From: Nitrospirota bacterium
Lineage (GTDB): Bacteria > Nitrospirota > Thermodesulfovibrionia > Thermodesulfovibrionales > Dissulfurispiraceae
NCBI GenBank assembly: GCA_016936655.1
Contig: JAFGXL010000021.1
Location: 124,001 to 188,000 of the forward strand
Length of the DNA: 64,000 bases
Reading direction: 5' to 3'
Positions 46,538-55,244 of this stretch are shown piece by piece. The stretch's first letter is position 1. Each line of letters begins with the position of its first letter. A program made the position numbers and the translations under genes. The notes below the pieces were generated by a model. It was not told the DNA's origin, did not search any database, and worked only from the letters and a program-made list of their open reading frames with translations.

Positions 46538-49500
46538 TTACACCTTCCCTTCCACAATCGCAATCTCTTCAGGGGTGAGGCCGTAGAGAGCATAGACCAT
46601 TTCGTCGATCTCTGCTTCAAGACGCGGCACATACTGGCTGCCTGGATCAGCAAGAATTTTCTCAACACGCTCGATGATAGGTGCTTTTTGTTTGTCGGAT
46701 GAATAAGGAATAGGAAGCTGCTGCATGTATTGTGCAATAAACCTTACAAACCCTCCCTGAATAGTTGAACTTATATTAAGGTAAAACCACCAGATCACAC
46801 GTGAATTAAGTAGTCCCAAAAGCCACTTTTCATTTGTTGGAATTATGTATGCAGTGTTGCCAAGAAAAGTTTTACTCTCATCCCATGTAAATTCTGATGC
46901 TTTGGCAATATCGGGATAAACAATTTTCGGCTGCTCAAACTCTTTGTAGTAAGCACATGAGCGGAGTTCCCACCAGAATTTGCCCTTGTCGTCTCGTTTC
47001 ATAAGCTGCGCTTCCCATTGTGACAAGTGTTTGCATAAAGCAGGGTATGTTTGCATAAATATCTTTTTTGCTTTTGCTTCGGTCAGCTCATCCGCCCACG
47101 GCCATTGCCTGTTAGCGCTGCTTGATATGTTGATCACATACAACCCTGCCCATTCAGCTTTCCACTTCTTTATATCCCGGCCGCGGAGCCAGGGCTTTAT
47201 CAGCTCTTCGCTCTTAGGGTCTTCTGCAATCAGCTTTTTGCGGGTATCTGCATCAATGACAAAGGCTTCGTTAAGCCCTGTCAATATTCCCCTGTAAAAG
47301 CGCCCCTTCACATATTCTCCAAGAGGTTTTCCTGCTTTGCGTAATTTTTCCATCAGCGCCAAAACGCCAGGCTGCTCAAGATTCCATCCTTCATTCCTCA
47401 ATGCCTTTATCGGCATCGGGAAACTGATCTCATCCAGGGTTTCCTCAAGCCGATCAAGCTGTGATGAGATGGAGAATGTGGCAGTGGCGGTCATATCGTC
47501 ATTTTGAGGCAGGCGTTTTTCAAGAAGGATAATGGAGGGATAGGTGGTAGCATCAAAGATCGGCAGGTCGGCAAAGTCTATTACAATCTTAGGCGTTGAT
47601 GCAGCAGTTAATAACTCCCTTGTGTTTTTGCCGTATCCTGCGCGCATAAATTTGTTAGGCGCGATAAAGCAGAGGTGTCCGCTGCTTTTCAGAACATCGA
47701 GTCCGCGATGATAAAAGTAGGTGTAGATGTCTGCTGTGCCGCAGAAAAAGCTGCCGAACTCTTTTTTCAGCTCAGGCTTCATCTCTTTGATGCCTTCATG
47801 ACGCACATATGGAGGATTTGCGATAACAATGTCGAATCCGCTTTTTTGGTTAAAGACCTCGCTAAAATATACCTTGTAGTCAAAGTGACGGTCGTCATGA
47901 GTTACTTCTGCGATCAGGCTGTCAATCTCTTGTTTAAAGCGCATCTTCTCTGTGGGATTGGTTGTCTCGAAGTATCTGCTTTTCAACTCTTCGAGCTTTT
48001 CGAGTGATTGGTGATGAAAAAGGGTATTAACGCTTGAAAGCGAGTTTCCGCAGACGATTTTATAGTCCAGGTTAGGCAGAGGCTTTATCTGCTTTATATC
48101 ATCTTCATCCACCACAAGCGAGAGCCACAAACGCAGCTTGGCAATCTCTACTGCTCCGGGGTCTATGTCCACGCCGTAGAGAGACCTCTCTATGCAGTGC
48201 CGTTTGAAGTCATAAATTGTCCTGTTAGTCTCTTTTATAAATGCTGAGAGCACATTTCTTGTTTTTACAATCTCGCTCATCATGCCCACAGGAAACGCAG
48301 CGCTGCCTATTGCAGGGTCGCAGACTTTTATATCAGCCAGCTTGTCGTCAACCAGCTTTGCGTTTTGTCTTATGCTCTCGGACAGCTTGTAATAATAGGT
48401 GCTGGTCTCTTTGCCTTTTGCTTCAACAGTTGCTTCATTTTCTCCGAGTTGTTCGCCGTACTTGATAAGGGTTTCAATGTCTTCTTTTGAAATGACATTG
48501 CTTAACTCAGCATGCAGGTAATTGACAAGGCTCTGCTGACACATGTAATGAACAATTTCACGAGGCGTGTAGTATGTGCCTTTGGATTTTCGGTCTTTTA
48601 CCTCAAGCAGGTTCTCAAATACCTTGCCGAGCATCTCCGGGTCAACTGCCACCTCTTTTTCGAGCGGCTCATCCTCTTTAACAGTAAAATTGTAGCGGTC
48701 AAAAATATCTAAAATGCCTGTGCCTGTATCACCTTCTTGTGTCGTGAGAGAATTGGAAAAGAGCTCATTCGGCAGGATGATGTCAGTATGCACCCAGTCA
48801 TAGTTATTAATCGGGTCAAAAAGTCCGCCGTTTAAAAAAGGGATTTTGCAGTTAAAGCGGCTGTAGTAACCATCATCATGGCTGCGGTCAATACGCAGGG
48901 CCTCGTAAAAAAGAGGCTCTAAGATATCGTTAAAAAAGTTATTGTATTCGCCATGCACGGACACAAATAGCTCTCTCAAGAAGTTTTTTGATCCTGTGCC
49001 CCAGTCCGCATCCCTCGCAACGCCGAACCAGCCTTTTTTCTGCAGAAAGTAGAGAAAGACGATCTGCCCCAGGAGCTTCTTTGCAAAGTCTGCGGAATCG
49101 ATACCTTTGGCCGCGAAATCAGCTTTGATCTTTGCATCATTAGAAATAACCTCATCAAGCATCTCTTTTGTACGCAGGAAAAGATCGCGGTACTTTTCGA
49201 AAAACTCTTTTGTGACTTTTTCGATATTAAAGGCTTCTTCAAGCTCTGCGAGAGTGGGGTTATGGCTGTCGTTAGCAAGGATTGGGATAAGGCGGCTCTG
49301 CGCAGTAAAGCTCTTCTCATTTTTACCTACAAGAAAAGACCATCTGCGTGCCGGTGTAAACTCTTCTTTTGCCTTGATTCTGCCGCCCGCTGTTTCTACA
49401 AAACGGTAGTCCATTTTAACAAGAGAAAACCGCCAGTCCTCTTGATCAGGCGCGACAAATGCCACCAATGCAGCATCCTTCATCTCGCCGCCCCTGCTGC

Positions 49501-49798
49501 CGTTCAAGTACCATGCTATAAAGTTCCTCTGCATGGTGCGGGCTCGTTCAATTGATGTCTTTTTCTTGAGCTTTACAACAAGGATGTCAATCTTATGCTC
49601 ACTGTCTGTATATTTGCCGATGCGCTCAAGAGAGCTTATGTAATTTTCATATGCGTCTGGTATGAGGTTACCCTTGTACGAGAACGGAGCCTCTTCTATG
49701 GAGTTCAGAAGATTTGTTATAAATACGGCAAAACGCCCCTTGTCAAAAGGGTTCTCAAAAACATTTTTTATGATTTGTTGCGCCTGTTGTTTATCCAT
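46538..49798 (-). CDS. Eco57I-type (type IIG-like) DNA methyltransferase/restriction protein
   Basis: The 1086-residue protein has an N-terminal region of 240 residues with a possible nuclease-like pattern (HKIDILVVKLKK near 65-75). A helical part and an adenine-N6 methyltransferase follow, with motif I D-P-A-I-G-S-A-A-F near 492 and motif IV N-P-P-Y-V near 659. A TaqI-like specificity domain at about 830-1030 contains the S-N/A-N-R-x-x-W and Y-K-E-F-E-Q-P-K-I-V-Y-P-D segments. Whether the N-terminal part cuts DNA cannot be decided by eye. It is downstream of a PLD-helicase on the same strand, so the two probably form one defence system. Confidence 0.82.
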   Translation of the reverse strand: MDKQQAQQIIKNVFENPFDKGRFAVFITNLLNSIEEAPFSYKGNLIPDAYENYISSLERIGKYTDSEHKIDILVVKLKKKTSIERARTMQRNFIAWYLNGSRGGEMKDAALVAFVAPDQEDWRFSLVKMDYRFVETAGGRIKAKEEFTPARRWSFLVGKNEKSFTAQSRLIPILANDSHNPTLAELEEAFNIEKVTKEFFEKYRDLFLRTKEMLDEVISNDAKIKADFAAKGIDSADFAKKLLGQIVFLYFLQKKGWFGVARDADWGTGSKNFLRELFVSVHGEYNNFFNDILEPLFYEALRIDRSHDDGYYSRFNCKIPFLNGGLFDPINNYDWVHTDIILPNELFSNSLTTQEGDTGTGILDIFDRYNFTVKEDEPLEKEVAVDPEMLGKVFENLLEVKDRKSKGTYYTPREIVHYMCQQSLVNYLHAELSNVISKEDIETLIKYGEQLGENEATVEAKGKETSTYYYKLSESIRQNAKLVDDKLADIKVCDPAIGSAAFPVGMMSEIVKTRNVLSAFIKETNRTIYDFKRHCIERSLYGVDIDPGAVEIAKLRLWLSLVVDEDDIKQIKPLPNLDYKIVCGNSLSSVNTLFHHQSLEKLEELKSRYFETTNPTEKMRFKQEIDSLIAEVTHDDRHFDYKVYFSEVFNQKSGFDIVIANPPYVRHEGIKEMKPELKKEFGSFFCGTADIYTYFYHRGLDVLKSSGHLCFIAPNKFMRAGYGKNTRELLTAASTPKIVIDFADLPIFDATTYPSIILLEKRLPQNDDMTATATFSISSQLDRLEETLDEISFPMPIKALRNEGWNLEQPGVLALMEKLRKAGKPLGEYVKGRFYRGILTGLNEAFVIDADTRKKLIAEDPKSEELIKPWLRGRDIKKWKAEWAGLYVINISSSANRQWPWADELTEAKAKKIFMQTYPALCKHLSQWEAQLMKRDDKGKFWWELRSCAYYKEFEQPKIVYPDIAKASEFTWDESKTFLGNTAYIIPTNEKWLLGLLNSRVIWWFYLNISSTIQGGFVRFIAQYMQQLPIPYSSDKQKAPIIERVEKILADPGSQYVPRLEAEIDEMVYALYGLTPEEIAIVEGKV

Positions 49799-49800
49799 AG

Positions 49801-49953
49801 TTAGTTGTTACAAAGCCTTTTAATGTATTCTTTGCCTTTCGTGGTGAGCCGATATTTCTGAAAACGGCTGTTGGCTTATCAGGGATGGTCATTTCGATTA
49901 GACCAAGTGCCCGGAGTCTCTTAACCTGCTTGTGCAGTTCTCCTGACACTGTT
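49801..49953 (-). pseudogene. Detached winged-helix tail of the helicase, out of frame
   Basis: Downstream of the helicase stop, the minus strand still encodes a winged-helix tail in two other frames. The first is H-R-T-V-S-G-E-L-H-K-Q-V-K-R-L-R-A-L-G-L-I-E and P-D-K-P; the second, after a one-base jump, is N-S-R-F-Q-K-Y-R-L-T-T-K-G-K-E-Y-I. Removing one G from the G4 run at 49959-49962 and adding one A at 49871-49872 joins them to the helicase. The joined frame stops at 49801, two bases before the methyltransferase ATG. An independent 78-residue gene here (49791-50027) is less likely. Confidence 0.7.
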
Positions 49954-52900
49954 CTATGCCCCATCAGATAAAAACAAGGATAGTATAACTTCTCTTCTGC
50001 CGGAGGCTGCAGGGTTTTGTTCCGCATAATGACTATGCAAAAGTCGTTCGGGTATGTGTGTCTGAAGAACGGCCAGCAGCTTGAATGGATTCATTATCTC
50101 TTTTTTTAATTCATCCAATGCCTTTAGTGTCTCTTTGGCTGTCTGTTTGGGGATGCCGCCTTCTTCAAGCTGTGTGTATACCTTTCTCAGATAGATCTCC
50201 TGATCATCAGTCAACTGTTTTGTATTTTTCATGGTTGCTTTGAGAACGGCGATTATCCTGCCTGCGCTGTCCCTGCCTGCCCTGCTGTACAATTGCGGCA
50301 TCCCGTCTGTGGTTGCTAAAACAAATGCCTCTTTATTCATATCCATAAGGTCGAAAAACTTATCAGGCAGTTTCAGCTTTTTGTCCTTTAATCCGCTTTC
50401 AAGGATTGTGGCAGCAGAGATGAAATCAAGCTCATGCGCGTTTTTATCATCACTCGCCATAAAGAATTTTTGCAGCTTCCCACGGCGGAAATAGGTTATA
50501 AGGGAATCTTTATTTTCAAGACTTGATTTGGATGAGCGCGCCTTTTTCGGGAGCCTCTTGATTTTCTCGAAGGTGTCTGGATCTTTGTCCCTCAAGTCTG
50601 TTATCACTTTAAGATATTTGAGTTCTGAGCCTTCGTCTTCTTCATCAGCGATGATTGCTTTTCTGGATATTAGCCTGTTAAAGAGTTCATGCGATTCAAC
50701 AGGCTCCCCCTCTGTTAGGAGCGCCGCATCTCCGCCAAGAAGTGTAAGAAATGCGCTTATCTTTGCTTCAGCTGCCTCTTTCAGCTTTATCTGGTTATTG
50801 GACTGTTTTGTGGGAAAGAAGTTGAATGTATAAATTTTGTCATGTTTTGTGTCCACACGGTTAATACGCCCGACCCTCTGCATCATGCGGGTGGGGTTCC
50901 ACGGGATGTCGTAGTTGATAACTACATTTGAGCGGTGAAGGTTTACTCCTTCAGAGAGCACTTCGGTTGAGACCAAAATGCGATAGTCGTCTTTTGGATG
51001 GCGGGCTTTGGCGTCAAAGTTTTCGATCACCTTGTCGCGGACCGCCTCACCTGAACCGCCGGAAAAACAGAGCGCGCTGCCCGGAATTTTCTCATTAATA
51101 TTTTTGCCAAGATATTCAGCAGTCTCTTTTGACTCGGTAAAGATAATAAGTTTATTTTCTTTCAGGATCCGGTTTTTAGAAAGAGCATCCAGAAATTTGA
51201 GCAGCTTAGGATCCCTTTCAATTTGCTGCCATAAAGTCTGCACTTCTTTTAGAATTGCATAATCGCTTTGCAGGTCTTTGATAAACTTATCAGAAAAATC
51301 ACTGCTGTCGTATTTGCTGGCCTTCTTCTCATCAATTAATTCCTGTATTGCTTGATCATCATCATTTTCCAATAACTCAAAAATCTTGTTAGTATGCTTT
51401 TTGCTGACATATACATTGCCCTTCTTAATCTCATTAATAAACAGCTCGTAAGAATAAATGAAGCGGTCAATTGAATTTTTGAAGGCAAAGAAACTGCTCT
51501 CCAATCTTTTCACAAGAAGAATCTTCATGAATTTGCCCATGTTCTCCTGCGCTAATCTGGTGGGCTGGTCAGTCTCTCCTTTGTAATATTCAGGCAGTAA
51601 AGGGGTATAACGGGAATATTTGAATTTTTGCACAATTAGTTCAATTGTTTTATTAAAAATCTCATCTTCAGTATCATTAAGCTCATAAAAAAGCGGCTCA
51701 GGGTTTTCAACCTCAGGGAATTTAATGTTCTGATTATTAAGATCATCAGCGAAATATTTTGCTATTTCTGTTCGTGTGCGCCTGACCATCAGATATTTAA
51801 GCACCTTGTCCCTGATTTCAAGAGCATTTTCCTTTACAACCTTGATGTATTCAGGATAATCCCGCTGGCGGTCAAGATTTTTGAGCTTTTTATCCAGCCT
51901 GCTGAAAAATGCCTCAAGGTCAGGCAGATTTGGAATGGCGCTCTTTTTGGATTTCTGAAAGAGCTTTATCTGGCTCAGGATGTCTTTTGGTGAGTTGTTG
52001 TAAGGTGTGGCAGTGACGAGTATTACCCGTTTGCCTCTGCATATCTCGGCAAGCATTTCATAGGTGATATTTGTTTCTGTCCTGAAGCGGTGGGCTTCAT
52101 CAATAATGATGTTGAAATATTTATCTGTTCCCTTATCCAGTATGTCCTGCAGTTTGCCTATTGATTCAAAGTCAGCCGGTATTCTGAAATCGGAAAAAGC
52201 ATTGCGCCATGAGCCCGGGTTTTCTTTATCAAGCAAAACCGGCGGTGCGATAACAAGAGTTCTGCCGTCTATCTGTCCTGCAAGAAGCGCGGCAATATAT
52301 GTTTTGCCAAGACCCACCACATCAGAAATGAATACGCCCCCGTATTCTTCCAGAATTTTTTTAGCGTTAAGTATTGCTTGCTCCTGATACTCTAATCTTT
52401 TGAAATCCTGTGGGAGATATTTTGCAAAGATCTCATTTGAGCTGCTCAGCTGATCCTTGAAATACTCATACAAGAACTTAAGATAAAGCTCGTATGGAGT
52501 GATATTCTGGTTCAGCCAGGTTTTTTCTTCAATGGTCTGTATGTATTTTTCGCTGACATCGACTGAGTCCTTCCAGAGCGCTTCGAACTTCTGGAGCGCA
52601 AAATCGTAATCAGCGCGGTTTTTAAGCTCAACATTAAATTCAAGATTGTCAACTAGCCCATTGTATGTAAAGTTGCTGGATCCGGTAATAACCCTGCCTC
52701 TATCCCTGTCATCTTCTGCAAAGGTCATTATATAGAGCTTTGCGTGAATATTTTGTGATGGGTAAGCTCTTATTTCGAGCTTCTTATTGAGTATCCAATC
52801 AATAAATTTACGAATACCCTGCTCAACTTGCCGGATGTCCTCAGAGGCTTCCATCTCCCTTTCAACTAAAACGCCTACCTCCTGCTTTGTCTCTGCGTGA

Positions 52901-53151
52901 GAAAATTGAGTTGATTGTTGTGATTCCTTGGCTGCAGTTTTCAGCAGGTCATAAGTCTGCCTGTTTGTGTTTATGCCGATAAGAATTCTGATCCGCTCTG
53001 TCTTTTCGAGGGATTTATATATTTCATGAAAGCCGCTGGTATAGAAGTATCCGACAAGGCAGTCAAAAAGTTTTGTGTCCTTGATCAGGGTTTCAAACCT
53101 TTTTCTAAGGTTTTTACCCCCCTCGTTTGTAATAAAAGTAAGATCTGTCAT
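49954..53151 (-). CDS. PLD-nuclease/SNF2-helicase fusion of the defence module
   Basis: The 1065-residue protein has an N-terminal phospholipase D-type nuclease domain with one HKD-like motif near 135 (H-A-K-L-Y-I, then S-S-N-F-T-Y-N-G). The SF2/SNF2 helicase follows: G-L-G-K-T-Y near 280, D-E-A-H near 350, T-A-T-P-Y-N-N-S and Q-R-V-G-R-I-N-R near 758. Such PLD-helicases accompany methyltransferases in predicted restriction systems of defence islands. The frame stops at 49954 in the middle of what looks like a winged-helix domain (R-E-V-I-L-S-L-F-L-S-D-G), so it appears truncated by a frameshift. The body of the protein is intact. Confidence 0.85.
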   Translation of the reverse strand: MTDLTFITNEGGKNLRKRFETLIKDTKLFDCLVGYFYTSGFHEIYKSLEKTERIRILIGINTNRQTYDLLKTAAKESQQSTQFSHAETKQEVGVLVEREMEASEDIRQVEQGIRKFIDWILNKKLEIRAYPSQNIHAKLYIMTFAEDDRDRGRVITGSSNFTYNGLVDNLEFNVELKNRADYDFALQKFEALWKDSVDVSEKYIQTIEEKTWLNQNITPYELYLKFLYEYFKDQLSSSNEIFAKYLPQDFKRLEYQEQAILNAKKILEEYGGVFISDVVGLGKTYIAALLAGQIDGRTLVIAPPVLLDKENPGSWRNAFSDFRIPADFESIGKLQDILDKGTDKYFNIIIDEAHRFRTETNITYEMLAEICRGKRVILVTATPYNNSPKDILSQIKLFQKSKKSAIPNLPDLEAFFSRLDKKLKNLDRQRDYPEYIKVVKENALEIRDKVLKYLMVRRTRTEIAKYFADDLNNQNIKFPEVENPEPLFYELNDTEDEIFNKTIELIVQKFKYSRYTPLLPEYYKGETDQPTRLAQENMGKFMKILLVKRLESSFFAFKNSIDRFIYSYELFINEIKKGNVYVSKKHTNKIFELLENDDDQAIQELIDEKKASKYDSSDFSDKFIKDLQSDYAILKEVQTLWQQIERDPKLLKFLDALSKNRILKENKLIIFTESKETAEYLGKNINEKIPGSALCFSGGSGEAVRDKVIENFDAKARHPKDDYRILVSTEVLSEGVNLHRSNVVINYDIPWNPTRMMQRVGRINRVDTKHDKIYTFNFFPTKQSNNQIKLKEAAEAKISAFLTLLGGDAALLTEGEPVESHELFNRLISRKAIIADEEDEGSELKYLKVITDLRDKDPDTFEKIKRLPKKARSSKSSLENKDSLITYFRRGKLQKFFMASDDKNAHELDFISAATILESGLKDKKLKLPDKFFDLMDMNKEAFVLATTDGMPQLYSRAGRDSAGRIIAVLKATMKNTKQLTDDQEIYLRKVYTQLEEGGIPKQTAKETLKALDELKKEIMNPFKLLAVLQTHIPERLLHSHYAEQNPAASGRREVILSLFLSDGA

Positions 53152-53293
53152 TTTTTTTGTGTTAAATGCCTCTCGGAATAATTTGATTTAAACGAGCATC
53201 TGAATCGAATTATATCATCAGTCAGCAATAGTTTCATCAATATATTTCTGTGCGCTGTTTTCAGCGGTTTTTGTTTATGTGCTAAAATTCACT

Positions 53294-54331
53294 ATGCAAA
53301 AGACCGATCTTTTTTCACTCACTGAGCAGCAGCTTAATGCGTTTATTGATGCTGAAGGGCTGCCTGCGTACAGGGCGCGCCAGATAATCAAATGGATATA
53401 TGAGAAGCATGCCTGCTCCATTGAGGAGATAACAGAATTTTCAAAAGATCTGCGCCGGAGCCTTTCTGAAAAGGCGTATATCAGCTGCCTTGAGCTTGCT
53501 GATCAGCAGATCTCGATTGATGGTACTCGCAAGTTTCTCTTTAAGCTCCAGGATGGCGAAACAATAGAGAGCGTATTGATACCTGATGAAGAGAGGCTCA
53601 CTCTCTGCATATCTTCTCAGGTTGGCTGCGCCATGAGCTGCGGGTTTTGCGTTACAGGCAGCATCGGCATAAAGCGTGATCTGCTGGCGTATGAGATATG
53701 CGGGCAGGTGATTGGTGCAAGCAGGATTATTCATCCGCAAAAAATAACAAACATTGTGCTGATGGGCATGGGAGAGCCTCTTGCGAATTTCGAAAATGTT
53801 GTAGAGGCGCTATGGAGGATAACAGGGCTGATGCAGTTTTCTCCGCGCAGGATAACGCTGTCAACATCAGGCATAGTGCCAAAGATCGCTGCGCTTGCGC
53901 AGAGTGCGCCGATGGTAAATCTTGCTATATCTCTTAATGCAACAACAGATCAGGTGCGGGATATGATCATGCCTGTTAACAGAACATATCCGCTCAAGGC
54001 GCTGCTTGATGCGTGCAGAAGATTTCCCCTGCCTCCGCGCAGGAGGATAACATTCGAGTATGTAATGCTCAAGGGAGTGAATGATTCGGATGCTGATGCA
54101 GCGCGTCTTATAAAATTGCTCAGAGGCATACCGTCAAAGATAAATCTGATACCGTTTAATGAGTTTGAAGGCGCCAAATACAGAAGGCCTGATGATGCGA
54201 GGGTGCAGGAGTTTCAGGAAATGTTGTCTTCAGCAGGAATGACAGCGATTGTTAGAAAGAGCAAGGGGCAGGACATACTTGCTGCATGCGGACAACTCAA
54301 GGCGAAATATTCAGACAGAGAAAGGGGATAA
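53294..54331 (+). CDS. rlmN: Dual-specificity 23S rRNA/tRNA adenine-C2 methyltransferase RlmN
   Basis: This radical SAM enzyme methylates A2503 of 23S rRNA and A37 of some tRNAs. I prefer the ATG at 53294 (MQKTDLFSLTEQQL) over 53279; neither has a strong ribosome site. It has 345 residues with the cluster motif C-A-M-S-C-G-F-C, G-M-G-E-P-L-A-N and the catalytic C-terminal Cys in D-I-L-A-A-C-G-Q-L. Length and motifs are normal. It ends 17 bases before the convergent tRNA-Phe. Confidence 0.95.
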   Translation: MQKTDLFSLTEQQLNAFIDAEGLPAYRARQIIKWIYEKHACSIEEITEFSKDLRRSLSEKAYISCLELADQQISIDGTRKFLFKLQDGETIESVLIPDEERLTLCISSQVGCAMSCGFCVTGSIGIKRDLLAYEICGQVIGASRIIHPQKITNIVLMGMGEPLANFENVVEALWRITGLMQFSPRRITLSTSGIVPKIAALAQSAPMVNLAISLNATTDQVRDMIMPVNRTYPLKALLDACRRFPLPPRRRITFEYVMLKGVNDSDADAARLIKLLRGIPSKINLIPFNEFEGAKYRRPDDARVQEFQEMLSSAGMTAIVRKSKGQDILAACGQLKAKYSDRERG

Positions 54332-54348
54332 ATGAGGATAAGAAAAAA

Positions 54349-54424
54349 TGGTGGGCAGTCGCAGAATCGAACTGCGGACACGAGGCTTTTCAGGCCTCTG
54401 CTCTACCGACTGAGCTAACTGCCC
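54349..54424 (-). tRNA. tRNA-Phe (anticodon GAA)
   Basis: On the minus strand it starts GGGCAGTTAGCTCAG. The anticodon arm is GAGGC-CTGAAAA-GCCTC (anticodon GAA), the T arm has CAGTTCGATTCTG, and the acceptor end is ACTGCCC-A-CCA. All stems pair and CCA is encoded. Confidence 0.97.
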
Positions 54425-54445
54425 ATCACGAAAAACTAGTCTTAA

Positions 54446-54475
54446 AGCATAAACTTTTAGCCAGTTTAAAGTCAA
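54446..54475 (-). promoter_or_regulatory. Candidate promoter of tRNA-Phe
   Basis: TTGACT (54475-54470) and TATGCT (54451-54446) are 18 bases apart on the minus strand, about 20 bases before the tRNA 5' end. Confidence 0.5.
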
Positions 54476-54597
54476 GAATTTCAGCAGATTAATCTCGTAT
54501 GCTGTGCCGATAATAGTAGAGTTTAATCGGTATGATTAATTTAAATTTAAAAATATAAAATAGTGCGCTTATTTGCATATATTCTCTTTTATTTGCT

Positions 54598-54622
54598 AAA
54601 TTAAGCCTTAATTTGATTAAGG
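54598..54622 (+). promoter_or_regulatory. Alternative hairpins over the pal ribosome site
   Basis: AAATTAAG-C-CTTAATTT (54598-54614) is a perfect palindrome. An overlapping stem CCTTAA/TTAAGG (54606-54622) would pair part of the AAGGAGG ribosome site of pal. The two stems exclude each other. Confidence 0.4.
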
Positions 54623-54635
54623 AGGATCAGCAGAT

Positions 54636-55244
54636 ATGAGAAAATTTTCAGCTTTTATTGCAGTGGTTATTTTTTCAGGTTTTATATTAGTAAGCGGCTG
54701 CAGTCAAAAAAGGGTTGCTGTGGCTGATAAGCCTGAGCAGACAAAGCCTGCTGAAACATCAACTATAACAACAACACCTCCATCATCGGCAACTTCAGAA
54801 AAGCAGGCTCCATCAACTATCCAGACAAAAGAGATAGTTACAGAAAAAATAGCCTCTGCAAAGGCCCATCCTTCAGAAGCTGATGCTATATACGAAGAGA
54901 TAAGATCAGCGCTCAGGGATATATATTTTGATTTTGACAAGTACGACATTAACGAAGACTCAAAGCCTATGATAAAACAGGTCGCATCAGCGTTGACAAA
55001 GACCAGCAGCATAAAGGTGATAATTGAAGGTCACTGCGATGAGCGCGGCACAAATGAATATAACCTCAGCCTGGGTGAAAAGAGGGCATTTGCTGTAAAA
55101 GAGTATCTTCTTTCCCTAGGCATTCAGTCATCAAGAATACAGACTGTTAGCTATGGCGAAGAGAAGCCTGCATGCAAGGATAGCACTGAAGAGTGCTGGG
55201 CAAAAAACAGGCGAGCTCACTTTGTGCTGGTGAGGGAGAAGTAA
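54636..55244 (+). CDS. pal: Peptidoglycan-associated lipoprotein Pal
   Basis: Pal is an outer-membrane lipoprotein that tethers the membrane to peptidoglycan. Its 202 residues begin with a lipoprotein signal (lipobox V-S-G-C near residue 22). A Thr/Pro/Ser-rich linker and an OmpA-like domain at about 95-200 follow, with Y-F-D-F-D-K-Y-D-I, E-G-H-C-D-E-R-G-T-N-E-Y-N and the N-R-R-A peptidoglycan-binding residues. It overlaps cpoB by one base. TolB and TolQRA are not in the window. Confidence 0.94.
   Translation: MRKFSAFIAVVIFSGFILVSGCSQKRVAVADKPEQTKPAETSTITTTPPSSATSEKQAPSTIQTKEIVTEKIASAKAHPSEADAIYEEIRSALRDIYFDFDKYDINEDSKPMIKQVASALTKTSSIKVIIEGHCDERGTNEYNLSLGEKRAFAVKEYLLSLGIQSSRIQTVSYGEEKPACKDSTEECWAKNRRAHFVLVREK

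Noticed and set aside
46441-46737. A 98-codon minus-strand frame near the end of the methyltransferase
   Set aside because: It overlaps the methyltransferase in another frame and has no ribosome site or domain.
49791-50027. A 78-codon minus-strand frame read as an independent small gene
   Set aside because: It overlaps the helicase end by 74 bases, its start has no clear ribosome site, and its last third lacks sense while the shifted frame gives a classic winged-helix tail. It is better explained as a frameshifted helicase tail.
53253-53271. CGCTG-TTTT-CAGCG hairpin with T-run before rlmN as a terminator
   Set aside because: The 5-base stem is short, and no plus-strand gene lies upstream to terminate.
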